From contig NZ_JADLQO010000003.1 of assembly GCF_015477775.1 (NCBI RefSeq), positions 456,228 to 520,227 of the forward strand: DNA of 64,000 nt, written 5' to 3'. The stretch is from Nocardia abscessus (GTDB taxonomy: Bacteria; Actinomycetota; Actinomycetes; Mycobacteriales; Mycobacteriaceae). The notes under the pieces are model-generated. The model was given only the letters and a program-made list of their open reading frames with translations, ran no database searches and was not told the DNA's origin. The position numbers were made by a program, and so were the translations under genes. Within the stretch, counting starts at the first letter, position 1; each line of letters begins with the position of its first letter. Shown here in pieces: positions 15,341 through 24,313 of the stretch.

Positions 15341-18259
15341 ATGAGCGTACGCGACGGCCCCAGCCTGCGGCGGTTGCATCGCAGCACTCGGGTGCTGGTG
15401 ATCGCCGCCACGGTGTTCGTCGTGTCGATGCTGATCGTTCCCCGCCTGATCAGGGCCTATGTCAGCTGGCTGTGGTTCGGTGAGGTCGGATTCCGCGGTG
15501 TCTGGCTCACCGCGCTGCTCACGCGCCTGTCGCTGTTCCTGGTAGTCGGCCTGCTCATCGGCGGTGCCGTGTTGGCGGCGATATGGCTCGCCTTCGCGTT
15601 CCGTCCGCCGTTCGTCCCCCGTGCCGGGGAGGAAGACAGCCTCCGGCCGTATCGGGCAGTGGTGTTGCGGCGGCCGCGGCGATTCGGGGCGGGCATCGCC
15701 GTCACACTCGGCCTCATCTGCGGTTTGATCGCGCAATCGAGCTGGATGAGAGTCCAGCTGTTCCTCCACGGCGGGTCCTTCGGTGTGTCCGACCCCCAGT
15801 TCGGGCACGACGTCGGGTTCTACGTCTTCGATCTGCCGTTCTACCGACTCGTCGTCAACTGGCTGTTCGCGGCCGTCGTACTCGCGTTCCTCGCCTGCCT
15901 CGCGACGCACTATCTGTTCGGCGGGCTGCGTCTGTCCAGGAAGGCAGGTGGCCTGACGCATGCGGCCCGTGTGCAGCTCGCGGTGCTGGCGGGCACGTTC
16001 ATCGTGTTGAAGGCCGCCGCCTACTGGCTCGACCGGTACTCGTTGCTCGCGAGCCGCAGCAAGGAGCCCACTTTCGCGGGCCCCGGCTACACCGACATCA
16101 ACGCCGTGCTGCCCGCCCGCTTGATCCTCTTCGCGATCGCGGTCATCTGCGCCGCGGCGGTATTCGCCGCCGTCGTCGTGCGCGATCTGCGCATTCCCGC
16201 GATGGCCGCCGCGCTTCTGCTGCTGTCATCGATCCTGGTGGGAGCCGTCTGGCCATTGGCCGTCGAGCAGTTCTCGGTCCGCCCGAACGCCGCCGACATG
16301 GAGCGCGCCTATATCGAACGCAACATCGCGGCTACTCGGCAGGCGTACGCGATAGGCAGCGACCGGGTCGATTACCAGCCCTATTCCGGAGTCGGTACCA
16401 AGCCGCCGACCGAGGTACCGGCGGACGCCACGACGATCGCGAATATGCGTCTACTGGATCCGAACGTACTGTCCCGAACGTTCACCCAGCAGCAACAGCT
16501 GAAGAACTTCTACAGCTTCCCGCCGCATCTGGACCTGGATCGGTACCGCGTCGGTGGGGAACTGCGCGACTACGTGGTCGCGGCGCGCGAGCTGACCCCG
16601 AGCGCGCTGAGCGGTAACCAGCGCCACTGGGTCAACCGGCACACCGTCTACACCCACGGGAACGGGTTCGTCGCCGCGCCCGCCAACCGCGTCAACGCGG
16701 CCGTCCGCGAGGCCGCCGGGGATGCCGCCAGCAGCAACAGCGGATACCCCATCTACGCGGTCAGCGACATCGCCTCGCAAGCATCCGGGAACCAAGTGAT
16801 CCGGGTGGACCAGCCGCGTGTCTACTTCGGAGAAGTGATCGCGGGCGCCGACCCGGACTATGCCATCGTCGGCGGCGGCACCGAGCCCCGCGAGTACGAC
16901 ACCGATTCCACCAAGTACACCTACACCGGCGCAGGGGGCGTATCGATCGGGAACTGGCTCGACCGGCTCGCCTTCGCCGTGACCTACACCGAACGCAACA
17001 TCATCTTCTCCAAGGCGATCGGTCCGGAGTCGAAGATCATCTTCAATCGCGATCCGCGTCATCGCGTCGAACTGGTCGCGCCGTGGTTGACCACCGACAA
17101 CAACCCCTACCCGGCGGTGGTGGACGGACGGATCGTCTGGATCGTCGACGCCTACACCGCCGTCGACGGCTACCCCTACGCCAAGCACAGCTCGCTCGAG
17201 GCGCTCGAGCCGGGCGACGATACCGACCGCGGTTCCCCGCACGAGGTGTCCTATGTGCGGAATTCCGTCAAAGCCACGGTCGACGCGTACGACGGTACGG
17301 TGACCCTCTATCGAGTCGACCGGCAGGACCCGGTACTTGCGGCGTGGATGAAGGTCTTCCCCGGCACGGTCGAACCCGAGGAGTCGATCTCTCCGGAACT
17401 GCGCGCCCACTTCCGCTACCCGGAGGACCTGTTCACGATCCAGCGCGAGATGCTCGCCAAATACCACGTGGACGAACCGCGAGAATTCTTCACCACCAAT
17501 GCTTTCTGGTCGGTGCCCAGCGATCCCACGGTGGAGACCAACCCCCACCAGCCCCCGTTCTACGTCCTGCTCGGCGGCCAGGACACCGCCGAGCCGTCGT
17601 TCCGGTTGTCCAGTGCGATGGTCGGGTACAACAGGGAATTCCTCTCCGCCTACATATCCGCCCATTCCGACCCCGAGGACTACGGCAAGCTCAGCGTCTT
17701 GCAGCTGCCCACCGACACGCTCACCCAGGGGCCGCAACAGATCCAGAACTCGATGATCTCCGACACCAGAGTGGCATCCGAGCGGACCCTGCTCGAGCGG
17801 TCGAACCGGATTCAGTACGGCAACCTGCTCACCCTGCCGATCGCCGACGGCGGCGTGCTCTACGTGGAGCCGCTGTTCACCGAGCGGATCTCGACGACAC
17901 CGAACGCCTCGACGTTCCCGCAGCTGGCGCGGGTGCTGGTGAGTTACCGCGAACCCGGTACCGGCGGTGTCCTCGTGGGCTACGCGCCGACCCTCGCCGA
18001 GGCGCTCGACCAGGTGTTCGGCCCGGGGACCGGCAGACTCGCCACGCCGCCCGGCGGTGGCCCCGGCGTTCCACTGCCACCGAGTCAACAGCCGACCGGG
18101 CCGCAGCCCACCGGGCCGCAGCCGGCGCAACCGCCGACGGAAGCCACTCCGCAGGATCAGGCGAAGATCGCCGAACTCAACGCGCAGATCGACGAAATCC
18201 GCGCCGCCCTCGAACGTCTCCAGAAGCAGCTGAACGAACTCGATCGCAACGGTCGCTGA
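15341..18259 (+). CDS. UPF0182 family large integral membrane protein
   Basis: The 972-residue protein matches the actinobacterial UPF0182 (COG1615) family. It has about seven N-terminal transmembrane helices (first TVFVVSMLIVPRLIRAYVSWLWF), then a long extracytoplasmic domain with family motifs such as PFYRLVVNWL, ERNIAATRQAY and DPRHRVELVAPWL. The C terminus carries a Pro/Gln-rich segment with a small PTGPQ repeat, then a short coiled coil (IAELNAQIDEIRAALERLQKQL). The start follows GGGAGTGGGAA. The gene is conserved across mycobacteria and nocardiae, but its function is not established; a cell-envelope role is inference. Confidence 0.92.
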   Translation: MSVRDGPSLRRLHRSTRVLVIAATVFVVSMLIVPRLIRAYVSWLWFGEVGFRGVWLTALLTRLSLFLVVGLLIGGAVLAAIWLAFAFRPPFVPRAGEEDSLRPYRAVVLRRPRRFGAGIAVTLGLICGLIAQSSWMRVQLFLHGGSFGVSDPQFGHDVGFYVFDLPFYRLVVNWLFAAVVLAFLACLATHYLFGGLRLSRKAGGLTHAARVQLAVLAGTFIVLKAAAYWLDRYSLLASRSKEPTFAGPGYTDINAVLPARLILFAIAVICAAAVFAAVVVRDLRIPAMAAALLLLSSILVGAVWPLAVEQFSVRPNAADMERAYIERNIAATRQAYAIGSDRVDYQPYSGVGTKPPTEVPADATTIANMRLLDPNVLSRTFTQQQQLKNFYSFPPHLDLDRYRVGGELRDYVVAARELTPSALSGNQRHWVNRHTVYTHGNGFVAAPANRVNAAVREAAGDAASSNSGYPIYAVSDIASQASGNQVIRVDQPRVYFGEVIAGADPDYAIVGGGTEPREYDTDSTKYTYTGAGGVSIGNWLDRLAFAVTYTERNIIFSKAIGPESKIIFNRDPRHRVELVAPWLTTDNNPYPAVVDGRIVWIVDAYTAVDGYPYAKHSSLEALEPGDDTDRGSPHEVSYVRNSVKATVDAYDGTVTLYRVDRQDPVLAAWMKVFPGTVEPEESISPELRAHFRYPEDLFTIQREMLAKYHVDEPREFFTTNAFWSVPSDPTVETNPHQPPFYVLLGGQDTAEPSFRLSSAMVGYNREFLSAYISAHSDPEDYGKLSVLQLPTDTLTQGPQQIQNSMISDTRVASERTLLERSNRIQYGNLLTLPIADGGVLYVEPLFTERISTTPNASTFPQLARVLVSYREPGTGGVLVGYAPTLAEALDQVFGPGTGRLATPPGGGPGVPLPPSQQPTGPQPTGPQPAQPPTEATPQDQAKIAELNAQIDEIRAALERLQKQLNELDRNGR

Positions 18260-18297
18260 TGCTCGCGTCGCCGATCAGCGCGGAAATCGCCTTGCGC

Positions 18298-18879
18298 CTA
18301 CTTCGATTCCGTTGTCGGCGCGACACTTTCGGCGGCGGGATCGGGCTGCGTGTCCGGCAGGTGAACGAGAATAAGGCCCACGCCCGCGATGAGGAAGTTC
18401 TGCAACGCGGCGGACGACGCGTTCACGTCGTCGTTGGCCCACATGCGGAACCATTCGCCGCCGACGGTCAGGAACCCGCCCGCGAACAACAGCACCGCCA
18501 TGGTCCAGCCCAGGCTCGACAGTTTCACGGCCACATCGAGACCGGCTCGCAGCCTGCGCGGCCGTCCGGTCAACACCCGGCCCCACGCGCCTCCCGCGGC
18601 CAGTAGCACGAAAGCGATCAGGAACTCCCAGATAACCACCAGGATGTAGGCGACGAGCGCGACATTGCCGTTGGTGATCGCGCGCCAGTCCGTGCCCGGA
18701 TGGTGGATCGTCGCCTTCATCGACAGCACGGCGGCCACACCGTTGCGATTGGTGTCGGTGTCCACGCAGTTGGTGAACGCGACGAACAGATAGTAGAAGC
18801 CGGTGATGGTGGCCAGTGCCGCCACCGCCATCCGGCGGCTACCCACCACATCGAGAACCTTTGTGCCACCGTGCGTCAT
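18298..18879 (-). CDS. DUF2165 predicted small integral membrane protein
   Basis: The 193-residue protein has four predicted transmembrane helices: MAVAALATITGFYYLFVAF, the ALVAYILVVIWEFLIAFVLL region, WTMAVLLFAGGFLTVGG and FLIAGVGLILVHL. A conserved loop (FTNCVDTDTNRNGV...HPGTDWRAI) lies between the first two. This is the DUF2165 pattern. GAGGTAGG is the ribosome site. It converges with the UPF0182 gene. No function is known. Confidence 0.8.
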   Translation of the reverse strand: MTHGGTKVLDVVGSRRMAVAALATITGFYYLFVAFTNCVDTDTNRNGVAAVLSMKATIHHPGTDWRAITNGNVALVAYILVVIWEFLIAFVLLAAGGAWGRVLTGRPRRLRAGLDVAVKLSSLGWTMAVLLFAGGFLTVGGEWFRMWANDDVNASSAALQNFLIAGVGLILVHLPDTQPDPAAESVAPTTESK

Positions 18880-18906
18880 CTGCCTACCTCAGGTCGACTG
18901 GCATGT

Positions 18907-18918
18907 ATGTCCGGACAT
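18907..18918. promoter_or_regulatory. 12-bp palindrome upstream of DUF2165 gene
   Basis: ATGTCCGGACAT is a perfect 12-bp palindrome 28 bp upstream of the DUF2165 start codon, in position to act as an operator. No regulator gene is adjacent. Confidence 0.35.
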
Positions 18919-19057
18919 CCAGGCGCCGACGATCATATAGGGTCTCCGATCGTGCCTACTCCCCATTGCGGGGAGCCGAAGTCGGCGTCGAGCGGATCGA
19001 GAAGCCTTATAACGCAGGTGGTTCCGGCCCGTCGCGCGGCCGGACGGCATCGTCGAG

Positions 19058-19108
19058 CCAGCCCGTACCCGAGGGCCGCCGTAGTGGCCGCCCTCGGGTA
19101 CGGGCTGG
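19058..19108. terminator. Strong 19-bp hairpin terminator
   Basis: The arms CCAGCCCGTACCCGAGGGC (19058-19076) and its exact complement (19090-19108) form a perfect 19-bp stem with a 13-nt loop. It starts 2 bp after the stop of the alpha/beta-hydrolase gene (minus strand). No U-tract follows. It is one of the longest perfect stems in the window. Confidence 0.75.
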
Positions 19109-19110
19109 CG

Positions 19111-19980
19111 TCAGATGTTCCCGTCGAGTACCTCGCGCAGCTTGTGCGCGAAGGCTTCCGGCTGTCCGGCGTACCCGAACTCTCCGTCGAGGAAGCCGCC
19201 GTGGTGGCTGGGGAACACGGTCGCCCGCTGACCGAGCAGTTCGGCGGTCGCGACAGCCGTACGTCCGGTGAACGTGCCCGCGGACTCCGCACCCACGGCG
19301 AGCACGACACGAGTCGGCGCCGCGGCCAGCGCGGCCACATCGGGCCGGTAGCTGCTGACCGCCCAGGACCGGTCGGACAGCAGCGGGTCGTCCCGGGAAC
19401 CGTCGTCCTCCGACGGCATCCCGAACAGCGCGGGGTCCGCGGCGGGCTGGGCGAAGTAGTCGTCGGTGAATTCGCCTTGCCACGACGTCATCGCGAGGAA
19501 GGCTGCCATGCCCGCGCCGAAACCCTTGGCCTCGTAAGCGTCGCGTACGCCGGCACGGGCGCGCTCGGCTGCCCCGGCGTCGGGCAGCACCGGGATGAGC
19601 GGCGGCTCGTGGGCGACCAGCGTGAGCACGTCGCCGGGGTAGGCGACCACGAGCGCGAGCGCGGTGACCGCGCCGCCGCTGCTGGCGAACATCTCCACCG
19701 GTCCTGCGCCGAGCGCCTCGATCAGGGCGTGCACGTCCTGGGCCTGTACCTCGGGCGTATGGTCGACGGCGCCGTCTTTGCGAGTACTGCGACCGAGTCC
19801 GCGGGGGTCGTAGGTGACCACTGTGCGATCGGGGAAGTGCGCGGCCAGCGCCCGGAAACCGCCGGCGTCCATCGGCTGGCCGATCATGAGCAGCGGTGGG
19901 CGTCCCGCGACGGTGGGCAGCGGGCCGTGGACGTCGTAGGCGATGTCGACGCCGGGCGTCTCGAGCAAGTGGGTCGTCAT
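19111..19980 (-). CDS. Alpha/beta-hydrolase
   Basis: The 289-residue protein has the alpha/beta-hydrolase fold: PPLLMIGQPMDAGGFRAL, VVTYDPRGLGRS, the nucleophile elbow FASSGGAV with the catalytic Ser, LVAHEPPLIPVL, and the C-terminal catalytic His in SHHGGFLD. No signal peptide is present. Related proteins are esterases or haloperoxidase-like hydrolases, but the substrate cannot be read from sequence. It stands alone, with the hairpin terminator directly downstream and another hairpin separating it from msrA upstream. Confidence 0.85.
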   Translation of the reverse strand: MTTHLLETPGVDIAYDVHGPLPTVAGRPPLLMIGQPMDAGGFRALAAHFPDRTVVTYDPRGLGRSTRKDGAVDHTPEVQAQDVHALIEALGAGPVEMFASSGGAVTALALVVAYPGDVLTLVAHEPPLIPVLPDAGAAERARAGVRDAYEAKGFGAGMAAFLAMTSWQGEFTDDYFAQPAADPALFGMPSEDDGSRDDPLLSDRSWAVSSYRPDVAALAAAPTRVVLAVGAESAGTFTGRTAVATAELLGQRATVFPSHHGGFLDGEFGYAGQPEAFAHKLREVLDGNI

Positions 19981-20062
19981 ACCACTGTCGACGTCTCCCG
20001 CGCCGGAAACTCATCGGACCTCGCGGAGGAACCGGTCCCGAGCGAGGGTCCCTGGAACACGA

Positions 20063-20094
20063 CGGCTGCGCCACCTGGGATGGTGGCGCAGCCG
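20063..20094 (-). terminator. Hairpin terminator after msrBA
   Basis: A perfect 13-bp stem (CGGCTGCGCCACC / GGTGGCGCAGCCG) with a 6-nt loop lies about 75 bp downstream of the msrA stop. It probably ends the msrB-msrA transcript. Confidence 0.65.
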
Positions 20095-20166
20095 CTTGCT
20101 GTGCGCTCCGACCGCTCGGCGGGGTGGCGGGGTGGCGGGCGCGCACCCCGCCGAGTTCGCCGGGTC

Positions 20167-20682
20167 CTACTGCGCGGTGGTCTGCCGCTTCGGCAGCTTC
20201 CACCCCGGGCGGGGGAAGTGGCAGGTGTAGCCGTCGGGGTAGCGCAGCAGGTAGTCCTGATGCTCCGGTTCGGCCTCCCAGAACTCGCTCGCCGGGGTCA
20301 CCTCGGTGACCACCGTGCCCGGCCACAGGCCCGAGGCATCCACGTCGGCGATGGTGTCGAGGGCGACGCGCTTCTGGTCGTCATCGAGATAGAAGATCGC
20401 CGAACGGTAGCTGGTCCCGATGTCGTTGCCCTGGCGGTCCTTCGTCGTCGGATCGTGGATCTGGAAGAAGAATTCCAGCAGTGCCCGGTAGTCGGTCCGC
20501 GCCGGGTCATAGACGATCTCCACGGCCTCCGCATGCCCCGGGTGGTTCCGATACGTGGGGTGGTCGTTGCGGCCGCCGGTGTATCCGACGCGTGTCGACA
20601 CCACCCCTGGCTGCTTGCGGATCAAGTCCTGCATGCCCCAGAAGCATCCACCGGCCAGAACGGCCTTACGCGTGTCGCTCAC
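20167..20682 (-). CDS. msrA: Peptide methionine-S-sulfoxide reductase
   Basis: The 171-residue protein has the MsrA active-site motif GGCFWGMQD with the catalytic Cys, the VGYTGG and HAEAVEI segments, and FFQIHDPTT. It repairs the S epimer of oxidised methionine in proteins, using thioredoxin. The start is a GTG preceded by GGAGGAGG. Its first codon overlaps the msrB stop codon (GTGA), so the two genes form a coupled operon that repairs both epimers. Confidence 0.95.
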   Translation of the reverse strand: MSDTRKAVLAGGCFWGMQDLIRKQPGVVSTRVGYTGGRNDHPTYRNHPGHAEAVEIVYDPARTDYRALLEFFFQIHDPTTKDRQGNDIGTSYRSAIFYLDDDQKRVALDTIADVDASGLWPGTVVTEVTPASEFWEAEPEHQDYLLRYPDGYTCHFPRPGWKLPKRQTTAQ

Positions 20683-21134
20683 GCCTCCTCCTTCGCGAAG
20701 AGAGTCCTGTACTGCCCGTATCCTTCCGCCTCGAGGTCGTCGAGGTGAATGAACCGCAGTGCTTTCGAATTGATGCAGTACCGCAGGCCGCCCGCCTCGC
20801 GGGGGCCGTCGGTGAACACATGCCCGAGATGGCTGTCACCATGCGCCGAACGCACCTCGGTGCGGATCATCAGGTGACCGAAGTCCCGCTTCTCGACCAC
20901 GTTCGCGGTATCGATCGGCTTGGTGAAACTCGGCCATCCCGTGCCACTGTCGAACTTGTCCACCGAGGCGAACAACGGCTCACCGGACACCACGTCCACG
21001 TAGATGCCCGGCTCGTGGTTGTCCCAGTACTCGCCCGTGAACGCCCGCTCGGTTCCGTTCTCCTGAGTGACGTGGTACTGCTCAGGGGACAGGGCGGCGA
21101 CCGCCGCGGGATTCCGGTTGTACTCCTGTGCCAC
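20679..21134 (-). CDS. msrB: Peptide methionine-R-sulfoxide reductase
   Basis: The 151-residue MsrB protein has [21 protein letters not shown] and the catalytic Cys in LRYCINS. The zinc-binding CxxC pairs found in many MsrB proteins are absent, and the resolving Cys position in SGxGWPSF is Thr, so it is a zinc-free form that needs direct thioredoxin recycling. The start is a GTG after GAGGAGGT. It is the upstream partner of msrA. Confidence 0.94.
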   Translation of the reverse strand: MAQEYNRNPAAVAALSPEQYHVTQENGTERAFTGEYWDNHEPGIYVDVVSGEPLFASVDKFDSGTGWPSFTKPIDTANVVEKRDFGHLMIRTEVRSAHGDSHLGHVFTDGPREAGGLRYCINSKALRFIHLDDLEAEGYGQYRTLFAKEEA

Positions 21135-21282
21135 ATGACCTCCTCATATCGGCTCCAGGTACAACCCGTGCGACGGCTCGGAAAATCCCGACCGAGCCGG
21201 GCGTCACACTTCGATTCGCTCGATCGCGCACCACGGCGGCCGCGCCCCTCGTCACCGGCAGCTTCGACCAACCGCCGACCCG

Positions 21283-22443
21283 CTACGCCGTGGGGCTCGC
21301 GGCTGTTTCCGGAGCGGGAGCAACAGCGTTTTCCGCTGTCTTTCTCCGCGGCACCGTGAATACGGCGATCACGCACAAGACAGCGATAACGAAGCAGGCG
21401 AGCGTGTACCAGAGATTTCCGATGGGGTCTCCCTCGCTCGTCGTGCCGTCGACAGCGCCGAAGAAATCGGGCAACGCGGTCACCCAGAGAAGAGCCATCA
21501 CGCCCAGATACACCACGCTGTAAACGCGGACGAAGTCGTTCGTATAGGGCGCGGTGTCCGAGGCGCCCCGCCGCAGCCGAAGCCATTGGCGGGTGAGGAC
21601 CAGGACGGCGACAATGCTGACGACGACCAGTTCGGCGGCGTAGAGGACGCCGCGCACGGTGGTACTACCCATGCCGAACACCGTTGCGGGGATGGGCAAC
21701 ACGGCTGTGCCCAGCGAGGCGAGCACGCCGATGACGACCGTGCGCCAGACCAATTGCGTTCCGGGGAAGGTTTGCCCCTGGTCGACGTGACGGCCGACGA
21801 ACCATTGGACACAGAACGCGAGCGACATCGGCCACAGGGCGGCGAAGACGACCACGCTCGGAAGCGGTACCGAATCGAACATCGGCTGATTCATCGGATT
21901 GTCGATCGACCATTCCCACCAGCGCAACTGCGGGCCGAGGTGGTCGAAGATCTCGTAGAAGGCATGGTGGACGAAGCCCACGCAAGCGGCGCCGACGACA
22001 ACGCCGTACCGCCGGAAGACTCCGAGTATCTTGACCGTTTCGAAGGCCAGGGTCGCCATGAACGGGTAGATCGCGATGATGTAGAGCGGTAATCGGCCCC
22101 AGAGGAATTCCACGGTGAACAAATTGTGCGCGAACATCGTGTCGACGTGCGCGTCGATGCCGAAGGCCGCGGGAAAGTACAGCGGTGGTTCGATGATGAA
22201 CAGGTACGCGGTCGCGCCGAACCAGAGCACCAGGTTGGTGGGATCTCCATGGCGGCGCAACCGCACGGTCGCGTAGACCAGCGCGAGTACCGCGCCGAGG
22301 ACGATCGTGACTTCGAGGACGGGCAGCGTCCAGTTCTCCAATGCGAAGGGGTTCCGCACCTCGACGAGGCCGCCTGCCTCCTCACACGAGAAGCCGAGCG
22401 CTGTCGCGAGCCGATCGAAAGTCGGGGCGCAATGATCTGCCAT
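21283..22443 (-). CDS. Integral membrane protein, partner of PF10118 protein
   Basis: The 386-residue protein has about eight to ten transmembrane helices (for example VLEVTIVLGAVLALVYATV, VVVFAALWPMSLAFCVQWF, WYTLACFVIAVLCVIAVF). Histidines and aromatics cluster in GFVHHAFYEIFDHLGPQLRWWEW, which may bind metal or haem. I do not recognise a named family. It starts 11 bp downstream of the PF10118 gene with AGGAG before the ATG, so the two form an operon that probably answers to the divergent TetR protein. Confidence 0.75.
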   Translation of the reverse strand: MADHCAPTFDRLATALGFSCEEAGGLVEVRNPFALENWTLPVLEVTIVLGAVLALVYATVRLRRHGDPTNLVLWFGATAYLFIIEPPLYFPAAFGIDAHVDTMFAHNLFTVEFLWGRLPLYIIAIYPFMATLAFETVKILGVFRRYGVVVGAACVGFVHHAFYEIFDHLGPQLRWWEWSIDNPMNQPMFDSVPLPSVVVFAALWPMSLAFCVQWFVGRHVDQGQTFPGTQLVWRTVVIGVLASLGTAVLPIPATVFGMGSTTVRGVLYAAELVVVSIVAVLVLTRQWLRLRRGASDTAPYTNDFVRVYSVVYLGVMALLWVTALPDFFGAVDGTTSEGDPIGNLWYTLACFVIAVLCVIAVFTVPRRKTAENAVAPAPETAASPTA

Positions 22444-22454
22444 CGGTCCGGCTC

Positions 22455-23381
22455 CTAGGGTGCGACCGGGTCGGCGGTGTACCAGTGCGAGACGTCGTAT
22501 CCGGCCTCGTAGCGCTGGAACCACACGTCGGCGAGTGCGGGCAGTTTCTCGTGGTCCGGGTTGTGCTTCGGCAACTGACTGCGGATGACGCCTGCCAATG
22601 CGACGAGCTGCTCACGAAGGGGGAGATGATCGAACGCGCGCGGCATCGGGCCGTGGTCCTGCGCATGCAGGAACGGCAACCACGTGCGTAGCTTCTGCTT
22701 GCGCCGGTAGGAGGCGAACATCGACAACGCGTCGACCTTCCGTTCCTCCAGCGGGACGTGCTCGTTGAAGCCCGCGCAGGCCACCCTGATCACTTTCAGC
22801 ACGTGCCGGAAGATGGACGGAGCCATGCGCATTCGGTAAACGTCGCTGCCGACGACGGAGTCGAAGATGATCAGCGCCGAACTGCGATGCTCGACCTCTT
22901 CGACGAAGTGCCAGATGAACAGCGAAGCGACCCGGTCGTCTCCCGGCCGGAACAGGGTCGAGTCGTTGTCGAGCATCAGCTTGAACACCGGCGTGAAGGT
23001 CGCCTCCAGATCGGCGGTGTAGGCCAGCCGGTATTCGACCGGAGTTTGCACCGTGAGGCGGTCGAATTCCGCGATCACCTCGTTGAGCGTCTCCTGAAGC
23101 CCGGGGTATCGCCGGATCAGGCCGTTGGCATGTTGACGATGAGCGGTGGAGTGCTGCCCCTCCTGCCGCACGAACGCGTCGGCTTCCTCCGCGACCGCCG
23201 GATCCGTGATCAGGGGCATGGCCTCGCGAATCATGTTGACGATCATCTTCTCGAAGCCGATCGCCAGGAAGGACACCGCATTGGCCATGGACGAGAAGGC
23301 CGGATTCTCCTCGTTCCACAAGAACGGCACGTCGTAGTCGGCGAATGCGAAGCGCATCTTCCGGACTTGAAGCTCGGTCAC
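22455..23381 (-). CDS. Ferritin-like predicted metal-dependent hydrolase (PF10118)
   Basis: The 308-residue, mostly helical protein matches the PF10118 'predicted metal-dependent hydrolase' family. Two carboxylate-histidine motifs, RQEGQHSTAHRQH and FVEEVEHRSS, fit a di-iron or other ferritin-like metal centre within a helical bundle. The GTG at 23381 has GAGGTA upstream. It is first in a two-gene operon with a membrane protein and faces a TetR gene across a large palindrome. An oxygenase or desaturase-like chemistry is possible, but no substrate can be named. Confidence 0.78.
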   Translation of the reverse strand: MTELQVRKMRFAFADYDVPFLWNEENPAFSSMANAVSFLAIGFEKMIVNMIREAMPLITDPAVAEEADAFVRQEGQHSTAHRQHANGLIRRYPGLQETLNEVIAEFDRLTVQTPVEYRLAYTADLEATFTPVFKLMLDNDSTLFRPGDDRVASLFIWHFVEEVEHRSSALIIFDSVVGSDVYRMRMAPSIFRHVLKVIRVACAGFNEHVPLEERKVDALSMFASYRRKQKLRTWLPFLHAQDHGPMPRAFDHLPLREQLVALAGVIRSQLPKHNPDHEKLPALADVWFQRYEAGYDVSHWYTADPVAP

Positions 23382-23455
23382 TGGGCAGTACCTCGTCTTT
23401 CGGAATCGAACCGGTCCGGCGGCATCGCCCGGATGCCGCCGAGCCGCGTTGGACG

Positions 23456-23489
23456 TGATCATACACAGAACGATGTATGTGTATGATCA
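23456..23489. promoter_or_regulatory. 34-bp perfect palindrome, probable TetR operator
   Basis: TGATCATACACA (23456-23467) and TGTGTATGATCA (23478-23489) are exact complements, 12-bp arms with a 10-nt centre. The site lies between the PF10118 operon (start 23381) and the divergent TetR gene (start 23622). It is AT-rich compared with its surroundings, as expected for a promoter-operator. Confidence 0.75.
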
Positions 23490-23621
23490 GAATCGACGCC
23501 CGATCCGTGGAACGGGGGACTGGCCCGCCCTGTGATACCGTCGAGCCCTTGATCCTGATGGTCGGCGGGCCCACCATCAGGGGGTTCGCCGGCGACAGGC
23601 TTCGAGTCGAGGAAGCGGGCA

Positions 23622-24242
23622 GTGGCAGGAAGGCGCGGGTGGGGCGGGAGTCCGCCGAAAGACGACGAGGAAGCGTCTCGTCGCATAGTCGCCGCCGCCG
23701 TCGAGCTGATCGGCCGGACGGGTTCGGAGATCAGCATCGCCGACGTCGCGGAGTCGCTGGGCGTCATCCGTCAGACGGTCTATCGATACTTCCCCAGTGC
23801 CGATGCGCTGATGACGGCCGCGGCCATGGCTTCGGTCGACGGTTTCCTCGATCGGCTGGCACGGCACGTCAGCGGCATCGAGGACGCGGTGGAAGCGATG
23901 ACCGAGGGGGTCGTGTACACCCTGGCCGAGGTGCGCCGGACACCCCATCTCGGCATCCTGCTGTCGAGCACCTACTCCAACGTCCACCCCGAGAGCCTCA
24001 CCTCCGAGGAGGCGCAAGCCTTCGGAATGACGATGATCAAACGCTTCGACGTCGACTGGGAGCGATACGGGTACGACGACGAGTCGCTGCACGAACTCGT
24101 CGAATACGTCCTGCGAACGATGCAGTCGTTCTTCATTTCCCCGGGCAACCCACCCCGCGGCGAGGATGATCTGCGGCGGTATCTACGCCGCTGGATGGGA
24201 GCCGCGATCGTCGCCCAGCTGAAGCCGTCCGCAAGCGTCTGA
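23622..24242 (+). CDS. TetR-family regulator
   Basis: The 206-residue regulator has an HTH domain (EEASRRIVAAAVELIGRTG, ISIADVAESLGVIRQTVYRYFPSADAL) and a helical C-terminal ligand domain. The GTG at 23622 opens MAGRRGWGGSPPKDD, a basic N-terminal arm. It lies divergent from the PF10118/membrane protein operon, with the 34-bp palindrome between them, so it probably represses that operon and itself. Confidence 0.87.
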   Translation: MAGRRGWGGSPPKDDEEASRRIVAAAVELIGRTGSEISIADVAESLGVIRQTVYRYFPSADALMTAAAMASVDGFLDRLARHVSGIEDAVEAMTEGVVYTLAEVRRTPHLGILLSSTYSNVHPESLTSEEAQAFGMTMIKRFDVDWERYGYDDESLHELVEYVLRTMQSFFISPGNPPRGEDDLRRYLRRWMGAAIVAQLKPSASV

Positions 24243-24313
24243 TGCCGCTGGTGCGTCTCGGGCCACCTCGGCTCGCCGGCGCACCACCGATATGCGCGCC
24301 GGAGAGGCAGAGA

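Noticed and set aside
18091..18125. Direct repeat CACCGGGCCGCAGCC-like as a mobile or recombination site
   Set aside because: It encodes the PTGPQ repeat of the UPF0182 proline-rich tail, a normal low-complexity feature.
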